Positions 1 to 8,861 of a stretch of 64,000 bases of DNA are shown here, piece by piece. The stretch comes from Rubrivivax sp. (GTDB taxonomy: Bacteria; Pseudomonadota; Gammaproteobacteria; Burkholderiales; Burkholderiaceae_C): assembly GCA_020852865.1 (NCBI GenBank), contig JADYZZ010000054.1:190063-254062 (forward strand), read 5' to 3'. The number at the start of each line of letters is the position of its first letter. The first letter of the stretch is position 1. The notes beneath the pieces were generated by a model that was given only the letters and a program-made list of their open reading frames with translations, made no database searches and was not told where the DNA came from. The translations under genes were made by a program, and so were the position numbers.

Positions 1-369
1 GTGGCGCCGCAGCTGGTGCTGTCGAGTTCCGACGAGCTGCGCCTGGCGCTGCGCTGGATCGCCATCCTGCACGGCCGCGTGCCCACGAGCCTGGCCGCCA
101 CCGGCGGCGCGCACACGCCGGACGACGTGCTCAAGCTGCTGCTGGCCGGCGCCGACTGCGTGCTGTGCGCGAGCAGCCTGCTGCAGCACGGCCCCGGGCA
201 TGTGGCGCTGCTGCTGAGCGGCCTCGAGCGCTGGCTGGCCGAGCGCGAATACGCGTCGGTGCGCCAGATGAAGGGCTCGCTCAGCCAGCGTGCCTGCCCC
301 GACCCCGAGGCCTTCGAGCGCGCCAACTACATGAAGGCGCTCAGGTCGTACACGAGCCCGTTCGCGTGA
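1..369 (+). CDS. C-terminal part of a dihydroorotate-dehydrogenase-like protein (partial)
   Basis: The frame is open from the first base of the window, so the N-terminus lies outside it; the GTG at base 1 need not be the start. The 122 visible residues resemble the end of a flavin TIM barrel of the dihydroorotate dehydrogenase-like family. They include a TGGAHTPDDVLKLLLAGAD stretch (a late phosphate/FMN-binding loop) and a C-terminal RQMKGS...PEAFERANYMKAL tail. Family members of this kind often sit beside ferredoxin or pyruvate:ferredoxin oxidoreductase genes and may not make pyrimidines; that role is inference. A 4Fe-4S ferredoxin gene follows 63 bp downstream on the same strand, which fits a redox partner. 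Confidence 0.7.
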   Translation: MAPQLVLSSSDELRLALRWIAILHGRVPTSLAATGGAHTPDDVLKLLLAGADCVLCASSLLQHGPGHVALLLSGLERWLAEREYASVRQMKGSLSQRACPDPEAFERANYMKALRSYTSPFA

Positions 370-432
370 CCCGCGCGAGCGCGCGAGAATCCCGCCCGTT
401 CCGTTCCGCCACCCTGTCGAGGAGCCCCTCCC

Positions 433-678
433 ATGGCCCTGATCATCAACGACGACTGCACCTGCTGCGATGCCTGCGTCGACCCCTGTCCGAACCAGGC
501 GATCACCGCCGACTCGCCGATCTACGTCATCGATGCGGCCAAGTGCACCGAATGCGTGGGCGCGTTCGACGAGCCGCAGTGCGTGAGCGTGTGCCCGGCC
601 GACTGCATCGTGCCGGACCCGAACCACGCCGAGAGCAAGGACGAACTGCTCGCCAAGTACCAGATGCTGCACTCCTGA
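433..678 (+). CDS. YfhL-type 2[4Fe-4S] ferredoxin
   Basis: An 81-residue small electron carrier. Two ferredoxin cysteine motifs are visible: [12 protein letters not shown] near residues 9-20, and a second CTEC...C...CP motif from about residue 38 to 56. The second motif has the extra loop between its cysteines that marks the YfhL/Alvin family rather than clostridial ferredoxins. The C-terminal extension ([14 protein letters not shown]) is also typical of that family. The ATG is preceded by GAGGAGCC, a good ribosome-binding site. It probably forms a small operon with the upstream dehydrogenase-like gene. The physiological partner cannot be read from the sequence. Confidence 0.9.
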   Translation: MALIINDDCTCCDACVDPCPNQAITADSPIYVIDAAKCTECVGAFDEPQCVSVCPADCIVPDPNHAESKDELLAKYQMLHS

Positions 679-773
679 GTGCCGGCCCCGGGGCCGGGCC
701 GCGCCCAGCCCGCCCGCCGCGGAAGATCCGGCAAGGCGGCCGAGCCCCCATGGCTCGCGCGCCCCCCCGGGAC

Positions 774-808
774 CCGCGCCCCGCGCCCCGCGCCCCGCGC
801 CCCGCGCC
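774..808. repeat. Five tandem copies of a 7-bp unit (CCGCGCC)
   Basis: Five exact copies of CCGCGCC lie between the ferredoxin gene and ccmA, followed by one diverged copy. The unit is pure G/C and sits 30 bp before the ccmA ATG, in the region where a leader or promoter would be expected. No coding function is visible. Confidence 0.8.
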
Positions 809-838
809 CCGAGCCGCATCTTGCCGCCCCCCTCACCC

Positions 839-1510
839 ATGGCTGTCGCCGCACCGGCGCCGGCCGACGCGCCGCCGGTGCTGCAGGCGCTCGACCTCGC
901 CGGCCAGCGTGGCGAGCGCGCGCTGTTCGAGCACCTCGAGCTCGAGCTCGAGCGCGGCAGCGTGGTCTGGCTGCGCGGGCGCAACGGGCGCGGCAAGACC
1001 ACCTTGCTGCGCCTGCTCGCCGGCCTGGCCACGCCGATGGCCGGCCAGGTGTGCGTGCACGGCGCGCCGCAGCGGCGCAGCCAGCCGGGCTGGCGCAGCA
1101 CGCTCGTCTACATCGGCCACCAGAACGCGCTCAAGGACGACCTCGGTGCGGCCGAGGCGCTGGCCTTTCTCGAGCGCCTCGGCGGGCGCCGGCCCGAGCC
1201 GGCGCGCCTGGACGCGGCGCTCGCCCGCCTGGGCGTGCAGCACAAGCGGCGCGCGCCGGTGCGCACGCTCAGCCAGGGGCAGCGGCGGCGCGTCGCGCTG
1301 GCGCGCCTGGCGCTCGCGCTCGACTGCACCTTGTGGCTGCTCGACGAGCCGTTCGACGCGCTCGACGCCGACGGCGTGCACGCACTCAACGAACTGCTCG
1401 CCGAGCACGCCGCGCGCGGCGGCGCGACGCTGCTCACCAGCCACCAGGCGCTCAGCCTGGCCGAGCCGGTGCCGCGCATCTTCGACCTCGACCGCCTGGC
1501 GGCGGAGTGA
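839..1510 (+). CDS. ccmA: Cytochrome c biogenesis ATP-binding protein CcmA
   Basis: ATPase of the CcmAB transporter-like complex that releases holo-CcmE during System I cytochrome c maturation. 223 residues with Walker A GRNGRGKTTLL (about 47-57), ABC signature LSQGQRRRVALARL and Walker B LWLLDEPFDALD followed by a switch region (LLTSHQ). The frame also has a TTG 18 bp further upstream; the ATG at 839 was chosen because homologues begin just before the LxALDL strand. First gene of a complete ccmABCDEFGHI run. ccmB follows 6 bp downstream, so the two are almost certainly co-translated. Confidence 0.95.
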   Translation: MAVAAPAPADAPPVLQALDLAGQRGERALFEHLELELERGSVVWLRGRNGRGKTTLLRLLAGLATPMAGQVCVHGAPQRRSQPGWRSTLVYIGHQNALKDDLGAAEALAFLERLGGRRPEPARLDAALARLGVQHKRRAPVRTLSQGQRRRVALARLALALDCTLWLLDEPFDALDADGVHALNELLAEHAARGGATLLTSHQALSLAEPVPRIFDLDRLAAE

Positions 1511-1516
1511 CGGCGC

Positions 1517-2185
1517 GTGCGCGACCTCTTCATCGCCGTCCTCCTGCGCGACCTGCGGCTGGCTTCGCGGCGGCGCATCGACTCGCTGCTGCCGCTGGTG
1601 TTCTTCCTGGTGGCGATCAGCCTGTTCCCGCTCGGCGTCGGGCCCGAGCCGCAGACGCTGCGCCAGATCGCCCCGGGCATCGTCTGGGTCTGCGCGCTGC
1701 TGGCCACGATGCTGTCGGTGAACCAGCTGTTCGCCGGCGATCTGGCCGACGGCTCGCTCGAGCAGATGCTGCTCGCGCCGCAGCCGGCGCTGGCGATGGT
1801 GGCCGCCAAGTGCGCGGTGCACTGGCTGGTGACCGGGCTGCCGCTGATCGTGGCCACACCGCTGGTGGGCGTGCTGTTCGACATGTCTGCAGCCGCGCTG
1901 ACGGCGCTGCTGCTCGGCCTGGCGCTCGGCACGCCCATCCTCAGCCTGCTCGGCGCGCTGGGCGCCGCGCTCACGCTCGGGCTGCGCAGCGGCGGCATGC
2001 TGCTCATCCTGATCGTGCTGCCGCTGGCGACGCCGGCGCTGATCTTCGGCGCCGGCGCGGTGGGCAACTACGAGGCGGGGCTGTCGGCGAGCGGCCATTT
2101 CTCGCTGCTCGGCGCGCTGCTCATCGCCACCGCGCTCGGCGCGCCGCCGGCCACGGCCGCGGCGCTGCGCATCTCGACCGAATGA
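1517..2185 (+). CDS. ccmB: Haem exporter membrane subunit CcmB
   Basis: Integral membrane partner of CcmA. 222 residues, about six hydrophobic helices, and the characteristic N-terminus RDLRLASRRRIDSLLPLVFF, with the conserved ...PGIVWVCALLATMLS segment in helix 2. Starts with GTG 6 bp after ccmA. Size matches the family (about 220). The protein works with CcmA and CcmC in loading and releasing haem on CcmE at the periplasmic face of the inner membrane. Confidence 0.94.
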   Translation: MRDLFIAVLLRDLRLASRRRIDSLLPLVFFLVAISLFPLGVGPEPQTLRQIAPGIVWVCALLATMLSVNQLFAGDLADGSLEQMLLAPQPALAMVAAKCAVHWLVTGLPLIVATPLVGVLFDMSAAALTALLLGLALGTPILSLLGALGAALTLGLRSGGMLLILIVLPLATPALIFGAGAVGNYEAGLSASGHFSLLGALLIATALGAPPATAAALRISTE

Positions 2186-2242
2186 ACCGGAGTTGACGCC
2201 GCTCGCCTGCAGGCCGCGCACCGGCAGCGGACAATCGCGACC

Positions 2243-3034
2243 ATGAATTCCGCCTCCGCCGCCGGTTCCGCGGCGACGTCGCTGCGCCTGTACCGGTTTG
2301 CCGCGCCGTCGCGCTTCTATGCGCTCACCGGACGGCTCGTCCCCTGGCTGTGGCTGATCACCGCCGCGTTCGCTCTGGCCGGCCTGTACACGGGCTTCTT
2401 CGTCGCGCCCACCGACGCCACGCAGGGCGAGAGCTACCGCATCATCTTCATCCACGTGCCGGCGGCCTGGATGTCGATGCTGCTGTACCTGGTGATGGCC
2501 TTCTGGGCCGCCATCGGCTGGGCCTTCAACGCGCGCCTGGCCTCGATGCTCGCGCGCGCGATCGCGCCCACCGGCGCGCTGTTCACCTTCCTGGCGTTGT
2601 GGACCGGCGCGTTCTGGGGTCGCCCGGCCTGGGGCGCCTGGTGGGTGTGGGACGCGCGCCTGACCACCGAGCTGATCCTGCTCTTCCTCTACCTCGGCTT
2701 CATCGCGCTCGTCAACGCCATCGACGACGTGCGCCGCGCCGACCACGCCGGCGCGCTGCTGGCGCTGGTGGGCAGCGTCAACGTGCCCATCATCTACTTC
2801 TCGGTCAAGTGGTGGAACACGCTGCACCAGGGCGCGACGGTGAGCATGACCGCCGCGCCCAAGATGGCCAGCACGATGCTCGGCGCGATGCTGCTGATGA
2901 CGCTCGCCTGCTGGGCCTACGCCTTCGCGGTGGTGTTCATGCGGGTGCGCGCCGTCATCGTCGAGCGCGAAGCCCATACCGCGTGGGTGGACGAACTCGT
3001 CGGCGTGCGGCCCCGGGGAACAATCCGTCCATGA
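2243..3034 (+). CDS. ccmC: Haem handling protein CcmC (WWD domain)
   Basis: Transfers haem to the conserved histidine of CcmE. 263 residues with six predicted membrane helices and the tryptophan-rich WWD motif [14 protein letters not shown] around residues 130-143. A conserved [12 protein letters not shown] segment carries one haem-ligand histidine, and [12 protein letters not shown] carries the other. The N-terminal 30 residues before [14 protein letters not shown] are longer and less conserved than in E. coli. The stop overlaps the start of ccmD by 4 bp. Confidence 0.96.
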   Translation: MNSASAAGSAATSLRLYRFAAPSRFYALTGRLVPWLWLITAAFALAGLYTGFFVAPTDATQGESYRIIFIHVPAAWMSMLLYLVMAFWAAIGWAFNARLASMLARAIAPTGALFTFLALWTGAFWGRPAWGAWWVWDARLTTELILLFLYLGFIALVNAIDDVRRADHAGALLALVGSVNVPIIYFSVKWWNTLHQGATVSMTAAPKMASTMLGAMLLMTLACWAYAFAVVFMRVRAVIVEREAHTAWVDELVGVRPRGTIRP

Positions 3035-3210
3035 ACTGGTCCACTCCTTCCGAATTCCTCGCCATGGGCGGCTACGGCCTCTACGTCTGGGGGTCCTACG
3101 CCGCCATGCTGCTGCTGATGGGCGCCGAGCCGCTGCTGGCGCGGCGCCGCCATCGGCAGGCCTTGCAGGACGCGGCCGAGGCGGCCGCCTCCGACCGGAG
3201 CCAACCATGA
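3031..3210 (+). CDS. ccmD: Haem exporter small subunit CcmD
   Basis: 59-residue single-pass membrane protein. The N-terminus has the family pattern [22 protein letters not shown], then a basic cytoplasmic tail ([11 protein letters not shown]). CcmD stabilises the CcmABC-CcmE complex and is needed for release of holo-CcmE. The ATG overlaps the ccmC stop, and its own TGA overlaps the ccmE ATG, so it is held between the two by translational coupling. It is easily missed because it is so short. Confidence 0.92.
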   Translation: MNWSTPSEFLAMGGYGLYVWGSYAAMLLLMGAEPLLARRRHRQALQDAAEAAASDRSQP

Positions 3211-3671
3211 AGACCCGACACAAGCGCCTGGCCATCGTCGGCGGTCTCGTCGTCGCCGTCGGCGCGATCGCCGCCCTCGTGCTCAACGCCTTCCAGAGCA
3301 ACCTGGTGTTCTTCTACTCGCCCACCCAGGTGGTGGCCAAGGAAGCGCCCAGCGGCCGCACCTTCCGCATCGGCGGCCTGGTGCAGACCGGTTCGGTGAA
3401 GGTCGACGGCACCCAGGTGCAGTTCGTCGTCACCGACTCGGCGCAATCGGTGCCGGTGCGCTACACGGGCATCCTTCCCGACCTGTTCAAGGAGGGCAAG
3501 GGCGTGGTCGCCCAGGGCCAGCTGCAAGGCGAGGTGTTCGTCGCGCGCGAGGTGCTGGCCAAGCACGACGAGAACTACATGCCGCCCGAGGCCGCCGACG
3601 CGCTGGCCAAGGCGCAGCACGGCGACCAGAAGTACGGCAAGACGCTGGCCGGCCAAGGAGCGCCGAAGTGA
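3207..3671 (+). CDS. ccmE: Haem chaperone CcmE
   Basis: Periplasmic, membrane-anchored haem chaperone. 154 residues: cytoplasmic basic start, one helix (about residues 8-27), then an OB-fold domain. The covalent haem-binding histidine is H120 in the signature HDENY (120-124). This is the canonical H-type motif rather than the CxxxY variant seen in archaea and some bacteria. The C-terminal tail is flexible and Gly/Lys rich. Overlaps ccmD by 4 bp upstream and ccmF by 4 bp downstream. Confidence 0.96.
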   Translation: MKTRHKRLAIVGGLVVAVGAIAALVLNAFQSNLVFFYSPTQVVAKEAPSGRTFRIGGLVQTGSVKVDGTQVQFVVTDSAQSVPVRYTGILPDLFKEGKGVVAQGQLQGEVFVAREVLAKHDENYMPPEAADALAKAQHGDQKYGKTLAGQGAPK

Positions 3672-5650
3672 TCCCGGAAGCGGGCCATTTCCTGCTCTGG
3701 CTGGCGCTGGGCACCGGGCTCGTGCTGGGCATCGTGCCGCTCGCGGGCGCGGCACGCGGCAACGCCGCCTGGATGGCGCTGGCGCGGCCGGCGGCGCTCG
3801 CGCAGTTCGTGTTCGTCGCCGGCGCCTTCGCCTGTCTGACCGCGGCCTTCGTCGGCAACGACTTCTCGGTGCTGTACGTCGCCTCCAACTCCAACAGCGC
3901 GCTGCCGCTGCCGTACCGCCTGTCGGCGGTATGGGGCAGCCACGAAGGCTCGATGCTGCTGTGGCAGCTCATGCTGGTGGGCTGGACGCTGGCGGTGGCG
4001 CTGTTCTCGCGCCACCTGCCGCTGCCGGTGGTGGCGCGCATCCTCGCGGTGATGGGTTGGCTGGCGGTCGGCTTCACGCTCTTCACGCTCGTCACCTCCA
4101 ACCCCTTCGAGCGCCTGGTGCCGGCCGTGCCCGACGGCCGCGACCTCAACCCGCTGCTGCAGGACCCGGGCATGGTGCTGCACCCGCCGCTGCTGTACAT
4201 GGGCTACGTCGGCTTCTCGGTGGCCTTCGCCTTCGCGGTGGCGGCGCTCATCGGCGGCAACCTCGACACCACCTGGGCGCGCTGGACGCGGCCCTGGACG
4301 ACCGCGGCCTGGATCTTCCTCACGCTGGGCATCGCGATCGGCAGCTGGTGGGCCTACTACGAACTCGGCTGGGGCGGCTGGTGGTTCTGGGATCCGGTCG
4401 AGAACGCCTCGTTCATGCCCTGGCTCGTGGGCACGGCGCTGATCCACTCGCTGGCGGTGACCGAGAAGCGCGGCAGTTTCAAGAACTGGACCGTGCTGCT
4501 CGCGATCCTCGCCTTCTCGCTGTCGCTGCTGGGCACCTTCCTCGTGCGCTCGGGCGTGCTGAGTTCGGTGCACGCCTTCGCCACCGACCCCCGGCGCGGC
4601 CTGTTCATCCTCACCTTCCTGGCCGCGGTGATCGGCATCTCGCTCGGCCTGTATGCCTGGCGCGCACCCAAGGTCGGCCTGGGCGCGCGCTTCGAGCTCG
4701 TCTCGCGCGAGACGCTGCTGCTCGTCAACAACGTGCTGCTGCTGGTGGCCGCCGGCGCCGTGCTGCTGGGCACGATGTACCCGCTGCTGCTCGACGCGCT
4801 CGGCCTGGGCAAGATCTCGGTCGGTCCGCCCTACTTCGACACCGTGTTCGTGCCGCTGATGACGCCGCTCGTCGTGCTCATCGGCGTCGGCCCGTTGGCG
4901 CGCTGGAAGAAGGCCGAGCTGCCCGACCTGGTGCGGCGCCTGCGCTGGGCCGGCGGCGCCGCCGTCGTCGCCACGGCGCTGTCGCTGTGGCAGGCCGGCA
5001 AGCTGTCGTGGCTGGCCGCGCTCGGGCTGCTGCTGGCCTTCTGGATCCTCGCCGCGGTGCTCACCGACCTGTGGGAGCGCGTGCGCCCGGCCGGCGGCGT
5101 GCGCGGCGCGCCGCTGCAGCGCCTGGGCCAGGTGCCGCGCGCGATCGTGGGCATGATGCTCGCGCACCTGGGCGTCGGCGTCTTCATCTTCGGCGTCACG
5201 ATGGTCAAGACCTACGAGATCGAGCGCGACGTCAACATGGCCCCCGGCGACACGACGTCGATCGCCGGCTACACGTTCACATTCCAGGGCGTGCGCGACG
5301 TGCCCGGGCCCAACTACCAGGCCGCGCAGGGGCTGGTGACGGTCACCCGCAACGGCCGCGAGATCGCGCAGATGCGCCCCGAGAAGCGCATCTACCGCGT
5401 GCAGACGATGCCGATGACCGAGGCCGCGATCCGCTCGCGCCCGACCGGCGACCTGTACGTCTCGCTGGGCAACGCCACCGAGCGCGGCGCCTGGGTCGTG
5501 CGCATCTACCACAAGCCCTTCGTCACCTGGATCTGGGGCGGCTGCCTGCTGATGGCGTTCGGCGGCCTGGTCGCCGCGAGCGACCGCCGCTACCGGCTCG
5601 CGCGGCGCGAGCGCAGCGCGCCGGCCGCCGCTGCCGGAGCTGCGGCATGA
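3668..5650 (+). CDS. ccmF: Cytochrome c haem lyase subunit CcmF
   Basis: Large membrane subunit of the haem ligation complex that attaches haem to CXXCH motifs of apocytochromes. 660 residues and about fifteen hydrophobic segments. The WWD motif [20 protein letters not shown] lies near residues 233-252. The periplasmic histidines of the family are present ([20 protein letters not shown] and [12 protein letters not shown]). GTG start overlapping the ccmE stop. Length matches betaproteobacterial CcmF. Confidence 0.96.
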   Translation: MIPEAGHFLLWLALGTGLVLGIVPLAGAARGNAAWMALARPAALAQFVFVAGAFACLTAAFVGNDFSVLYVASNSNSALPLPYRLSAVWGSHEGSMLLWQLMLVGWTLAVALFSRHLPLPVVARILAVMGWLAVGFTLFTLVTSNPFERLVPAVPDGRDLNPLLQDPGMVLHPPLLYMGYVGFSVAFAFAVAALIGGNLDTTWARWTRPWTTAAWIFLTLGIAIGSWWAYYELGWGGWWFWDPVENASFMPWLVGTALIHSLAVTEKRGSFKNWTVLLAILAFSLSLLGTFLVRSGVLSSVHAFATDPRRGLFILTFLAAVIGISLGLYAWRAPKVGLGARFELVSRETLLLVNNVLLLVAAGAVLLGTMYPLLLDALGLGKISVGPPYFDTVFVPLMTPLVVLIGVGPLARWKKAELPDLVRRLRWAGGAAVVATALSLWQAGKLSWLAALGLLLAFWILAAVLTDLWERVRPAGGVRGAPLQRLGQVPRAIVGMMLAHLGVGVFIFGVTMVKTYEIERDVNMAPGDTTSIAGYTFTFQGVRDVPGPNYQAAQGLVTVTRNGREIAQMRPEKRIYRVQTMPMTEAAIRSRPTGDLYVSLGNATERGAWVVRIYHKPFVTWIWGGCLLMAFGGLVAASDRRYRLARRERSAPAAAAGAAA

Positions 5651-6210
5651 AGCGCTGGCAGTTCATCGTGCCGCTGGGCCTCTTCGCCGTGCTGGTCGGC
5701 TTTCTCGTCGCCGGCCTCAACCTCAACCCACGCGAGGTGCCCTCGCCGCTGATCGGCAAACCGGCGCCCGAGTTCAGGCTGCCGCGCCTGGACGATCCGG
5801 CGCAGAGCATCGGCCGCACCGAGCTGCTCGGCAAGGTCTGGATGCTCAACGTCTGGGCCTCGTGGTGCGTGGCCTGCCGCGAGGAGCACCCGCTGCTGGT
5901 GGCGTTCGCGCGCCGCAGGGTGGTGCCGATCTACGGCCTCAACTACAAGGACCAGCCGGCCGCGGCCAAGGGCTGGCTGGCGCGCCTAGGCAACCCCTAC
6001 GAAGCGTCGATCACCGACAGCGACGGCCGCGTCGGCATCGACTACGGCGTATACGGCGTGCCCGAAACCTTCGTCGTCGACAAGCGCGGCGTCATCCGCT
6101 ACAAGCAGATCGGCCCGGTCACGCCCGAGGCGCTGCAGGACAAGATCGAACCGCTGCTGAAGAAACTGCAGGCCGAGAATGCCCCAGCCAACCCCGCCAG
6201 CCCGGCCTGA
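5647..6210 (+). CDS. ccmG: Thiol:disulfide interchange protein CcmG/DsbE
   Basis: Membrane-anchored thioredoxin-fold protein that reduces apocytochrome c cysteines before haem attachment. 187 residues: N-terminal anchor (about 6-25), then thioredoxin fold with active site WCVAC (C74, C77). The family glutamate region (GKPAPEFRLPRLDD) and the cis-proline segment GVYGVPETFVVD are both present. E. coli CcmG has WCPTC; the Val-Ala dipeptide here should shift the redox potential slightly. The 3' end overlaps ccmH by 32 bp, the longest overlap in the operon. Confidence 0.95.
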   Translation: MKRWQFIVPLGLFAVLVGFLVAGLNLNPREVPSPLIGKPAPEFRLPRLDDPAQSIGRTELLGKVWMLNVWASWCVACREEHPLLVAFARRRVVPIYGLNYKDQPAAAKGWLARLGNPYEASITDSDGRVGIDYGVYGVPETFVVDKRGVIRYKQIGPVTPEALQDKIEPLLKKLQAENAPANPASPA

Positions 6211-6739
6211 TCCCGGGCCGCAGCGGCCGCGCCGGACGCGCCGGCGCGGCCTGGCCGCTGCCGCGCTGCTCGCCGTCGTCGCTGCGGCCGGCGCCAAGGA
6301 AGCGCCGCCGGTCGCCGCCGACCCGGCGCTCGAGGCGCGCCTGCAGGCCGTCACCGCCGAGCTGCGCTGCCTGGTCTGCCAGAACCAGACTATCGCCGAT
6401 TCGAACGCCGATCTCGCCGTCGACCTGCGCAACCAGGTGCGCGACATGCTGCGCCAGGGCAGGAGCGAGCGCGAGATCATCGACTACATGACGGCGCGCT
6501 ACGGCGACTTCGTGCTCTACCGCCCGCCGGTGCGGGGCACGACGGCGCTGCTGTGGTTCGGCCCGGCCGTGCTGCTCGTGGGCGGCGTGCTGGTGCTGGT
6601 GCTGGTGCTGCGTCGCCGCAGCCGCATGGCGGCCGAGCACTTCGAACCCGACGAGGACGACGAGGCGGGCGACAGCGCGCAGGCCGCGCCCGGCGTCCCC
6701 TCCCCTTCTGCCGCACCCCCTGGCGCACCGTCCCGATGA
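6179..6739 (+). CDS. ccmH: Cytochrome c biogenesis protein CcmH (CcmL-type)
   Basis: Thiol oxidoreductase that holds apocytochrome c for CcmF. 186 residues with the diagnostic LRCLVCQNQTIADSNADLA motif; the redox cysteines are C64 and C67. N-terminal signal helix (about 24-38) and a C-terminal membrane anchor (TALLWFGPAVLLVGGVLVLV). An acidic/Ala-Pro tail follows. In E. coli CcmH the CcmI TPR domain is fused on; here it is the separate next gene, overlapping by 4 bp. Confidence 0.93.
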   Translation: MPQPTPPARPDPGPQRPRRTRRRGLAAAALLAVVAAAGAKEAPPVAADPALEARLQAVTAELRCLVCQNQTIADSNADLAVDLRNQVRDMLRQGRSEREIIDYMTARYGDFVLYRPPVRGTTALLWFGPAVLLVGGVLVLVLVLRRRSRMAAEHFEPDEDDEAGDSAQAAPGVPSPSAAPPGAPSR

Positions 6740-7914
6740 AAGATCCGATCCCTGCGCTGCGCCGGCAGCTCGAGCAGCTGCGCGAGCGCCACGCGCGCGG
6801 CCTGCTCGACGCCGCCTCCTACGAGCGCGAGAAGGGCCGCCTCGAGCGCGAACTGCTCGACCGCGTGCTGGCGCACGATGCGCCGTCCGCCGGCACCGCT
6901 GCGGCCCGGCCGCGTCCGTCGCTGCAGCTGGTGGCGCTGCTGAGCGTGGCCGTCGTCGCGCTGGCCGTCGTCGGCTATGCCGGCACCGGCTCGCCCAGCC
7001 TGATCTTCGGTCCGCCGCCGCAGGCCGACGCCGGCGCCGGTTCGCCGCACGAGCTGTCGGGCGAGCAGTTCGCCGCGGCCGTCGACAAGCTGGCACGCAA
7101 GCTCGAACAGGAGCCCGCCAACTTCGAGGGCTGGGCGATGCTCGGGCGCTCGTACATGCAGCTCGAGCGCTTCGCCGATGCGTCACGGGCCTACGCCAAG
7201 GCGGTGGCGCTCAACGGCAACGACGCGCGCGTGCTCGTCGACTACGCCGACGCGCTGGCCGTCGCGAACAACCGCAACCTCGAAGGCGAGCCGATGAAGC
7301 TCGTCGAGCGCGCGCTCGCACTCGAGCCCGACAACCAGAAAGCGCTCGCGCTGGCCGGCAGCGCGGCGTTCAACCGCCAGGACTACAAGGGGGCCGTGCG
7401 CTGGTGGGAACGGCTGGCCGCGGTGGCGCCGGCCGACAGCCCGTTCCGCCAGCAGCTGCAGGGCAGCATCGACGAGGCGCGTCAGCGCGGCGGGCTGCCG
7501 CCGGCCGCGATGCCCGGCGGCGCGGCGGCGGGCGCCGGCACACCGCCGCAGGCGGCCGCCAGCGGCGCGGGCAGCGTCAGCGGCAGCGTGCGCCTGGCGC
7601 CGGCGCTGGCCGCGCAGGCCCGGCCCGACGACACGGTGTTCGTGCTGGCGCGCCCGGCCGAGGGCTCGCGCATGCCGCTGGCCATCGTGCGCAAGCAGGT
7701 GCGCGACCTGCCGTTCGAGTTCGTGCTCACCGATGCGATGGCGATGGCACCGGACGCGCGCATGTCGCTGTTCCCGAAGATCGTGATCGACGCGCGCGTC
7801 AGCAAGAGCGGCCAGGCGCAGCCGAGCGCGGGCGACCTCGCCGGGCACTCGGCCACCGTGGCCAACGACGCTGCCGGCGTGGTCGTCGAGATCAACGAGG
7901 TGGTGCGCAACTAA
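6736..7914 (+). CDS. ccmI: Cytochrome c biogenesis TPR protein CcmI (short N-terminus)
   Basis: Apocytochrome c chaperone of the haem lyase complex. 392 residues. The ATG overlaps the ccmH stop. Residues 1-48 are a charged, probably coiled-coil cytoplasmic region ([18 protein letters not shown]...[16 protein letters not shown]), then one helix (about 58-78). A TPR domain follows ([20 protein letters not shown] and further repeats to about residue 250), and a C-terminal beta domain typical of CcmI ([20 protein letters not shown]). Most CcmI proteins have another membrane helix before the leucine-zipper-like segment; none is visible downstream of this start, so either it was lost or the true start differs. 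Confidence 0.9.
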   Translation: MKDPIPALRRQLEQLRERHARGLLDAASYEREKGRLERELLDRVLAHDAPSAGTAAARPRPSLQLVALLSVAVVALAVVGYAGTGSPSLIFGPPPQADAGAGSPHELSGEQFAAAVDKLARKLEQEPANFEGWAMLGRSYMQLERFADASRAYAKAVALNGNDARVLVDYADALAVANNRNLEGEPMKLVERALALEPDNQKALALAGSAAFNRQDYKGAVRWWERLAAVAPADSPFRQQLQGSIDEARQRGGLPPAAMPGGAAAGAGTPPQAAASGAGSVSGSVRLAPALAAQARPDDTVFVLARPAEGSRMPLAIVRKQVRDLPFEFVLTDAMAMAPDARMSLFPKIVIDARVSKSGQAQPSAGDLAGHSATVANDAAGVVVEINEVVRN

Positions 7915-7969
7915 GCCGGCGGCGTGCGCATGTGCCGGCGGCGCACGGCATGCCCCGCACCGCGTTCTG

Positions 7970-7983
7970 GTGATCGGAGTCAA
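7970..7983. promoter_or_regulatory. Candidate FNR-type box upstream of frdCAB
   Basis: GTGAT-CGGA-GTCAA matches the FNR consensus TTGAT-N4-ATCAA at 8 of 10 positions, and the two mismatches are symmetrical. It lies about 100 bp before the chosen frdC ATG in the gap after ccmI. An anaerobic activator would suit a fumarate reductase operon. The match is imperfect, so this is only suggestive. Confidence 0.4.
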
Positions 7984-8021
7984 CTCGGCGCCGTGCCGCG
8001 GCGACGACACTGCGCCCCACG

Positions 8022-8040
8022 GTGCGACGAGTCGTCGCAC
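8022..8040. promoter_or_regulatory. Perfect 9-1-9 inverted repeat upstream of frdC
   Basis: GTGCGACGA-G-TCGTCGCAC is an exact dyad with a one-base centre, 45 bp before the frdC ATG. A one-base loop argues against a simple RNA hairpin terminator and for an operator for a dimeric regulator, but no binding protein can be named. Confidence 0.45.
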
Positions 8041-8084
8041 CGGATGCAACGACGAGGGCACACCGAGTGCGAGCGCACGCCGAG

Positions 8085-8861
8085 ATGCCGGTCCGCGCGA
8101 GTCCGCTCGCAGTGCCGCGCAAGAGCCGCTGGCCGGCGCGCATGGATCTTGTACAGAGCCTTTCGGGCCTCGTCCTCGCCCTGTTCATGTGGGGCCACAT
8201 GTTCTTCGTCGCGTCGATCCTGCTCGGCAACGACGCGATGTGGTCGATCACGAAGATGTTCGAGGGCTACTTCGTCTTCGGCCGCAGCCTGCCCGTGCTG
8301 GTGTCCTTCGTCGTCGCGGCCGTGGCGGCACTCGTCGTGCTGCACGCCTTCCTCGCGATGCGCAAGTTCCCGGCCAGCTGGCGCCAGTACAGCGCCTTCG
8401 TGCAGCACCGCGCCGCGCTCGGCCACGGCGACACCACGCTGTGGTGGGTGCAGGCGATCACCGGCTTCATGCTCTTCTTCCTCGCCTTCCCGCACCTGTA
8501 CCAGATGCTGATGCATCCGGGCGCGATCGGGCCCTTCGGCTCGGGCGACCGCGTCTGGCGCGGCGCCTGGTGGCCGCTGTACCTGGTACTGCTGTTCGCC
8601 GTCGAGCTGCACGGCGGCATCGGCCTGTATCGCCTGGCCGTCAAGTGGGGCTGGCTGCAGGGTACCGACCCGGACGCCGGCCGTGCGCGGCTGAAGACGC
8701 TCAAGTGGGCGCTGACCGTGTTCTTCGTCGTGCTCGGCCTGGCCACGCTCGCCGCCTACATGAAGATCGGCATCGAACGCGCCGGCCGCGGCGCGCCCCT
8801 GGGCGAAGAGTACGTTCCGGGCTGGGTCCGGCCGGGCGGTGCAGCGGAGCCGGGCCGGTGA
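8085..8861 (+). CDS. frdC: Fumarate reductase dihaem cytochrome b subunit FrdC (Wolinella type)
   Basis: Membrane anchor of a quinol:fumarate reductase. 258 residues, five helices. From the chosen ATG the candidate haem ligands are H38, H87, H137 and H176, and E60 follows KMF. In the Wolinella succinogenes subunit, as I recall it, the haem histidines are 44, 93, 143 and 182 and the quinol-site glutamate is 66: every one offset by exactly six. Long stretches are near-identical in type, e.g. [17 protein letters not shown] and [20 protein letters not shown]. Upstream in-frame starts exist, but MPVRA gives the family length. The gene order C-A-B also follows Wolinella. The stop overlaps frdA by 4 bp. 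Confidence 0.95.
   Translation: MPVRASPLAVPRKSRWPARMDLVQSLSGLVLALFMWGHMFFVASILLGNDAMWSITKMFEGYFVFGRSLPVLVSFVVAAVAALVVLHAFLAMRKFPASWRQYSAFVQHRAALGHGDTTLWWVQAITGFMLFFLAFPHLYQMLMHPGAIGPFGSGDRVWRGAWWPLYLVLLFAVELHGGIGLYRLAVKWGWLQGTDPDAGRARLKTLKWALTVFFVVLGLATLAAYMKIGIERAGRGAPLGEEYVPGWVRPGGAAEPGR

Noticed and set aside
937..954. CTCGAG palindromic run inside ccmA
   Set aside because: It encodes Leu-Glu repeats (HLELELERG) of the protein with preferred codons; no reason to see a site.
833..3301. Long minus-strand open frame opposite ccmA-ccmE
   Set aside because: Arg/Ala/His-rich composition and no domain; it is the antisense shadow of high-GC ccm genes. Similar long shadows opposite nuoJ-nuoM, frdA and the cus genes were dropped for the same reason.
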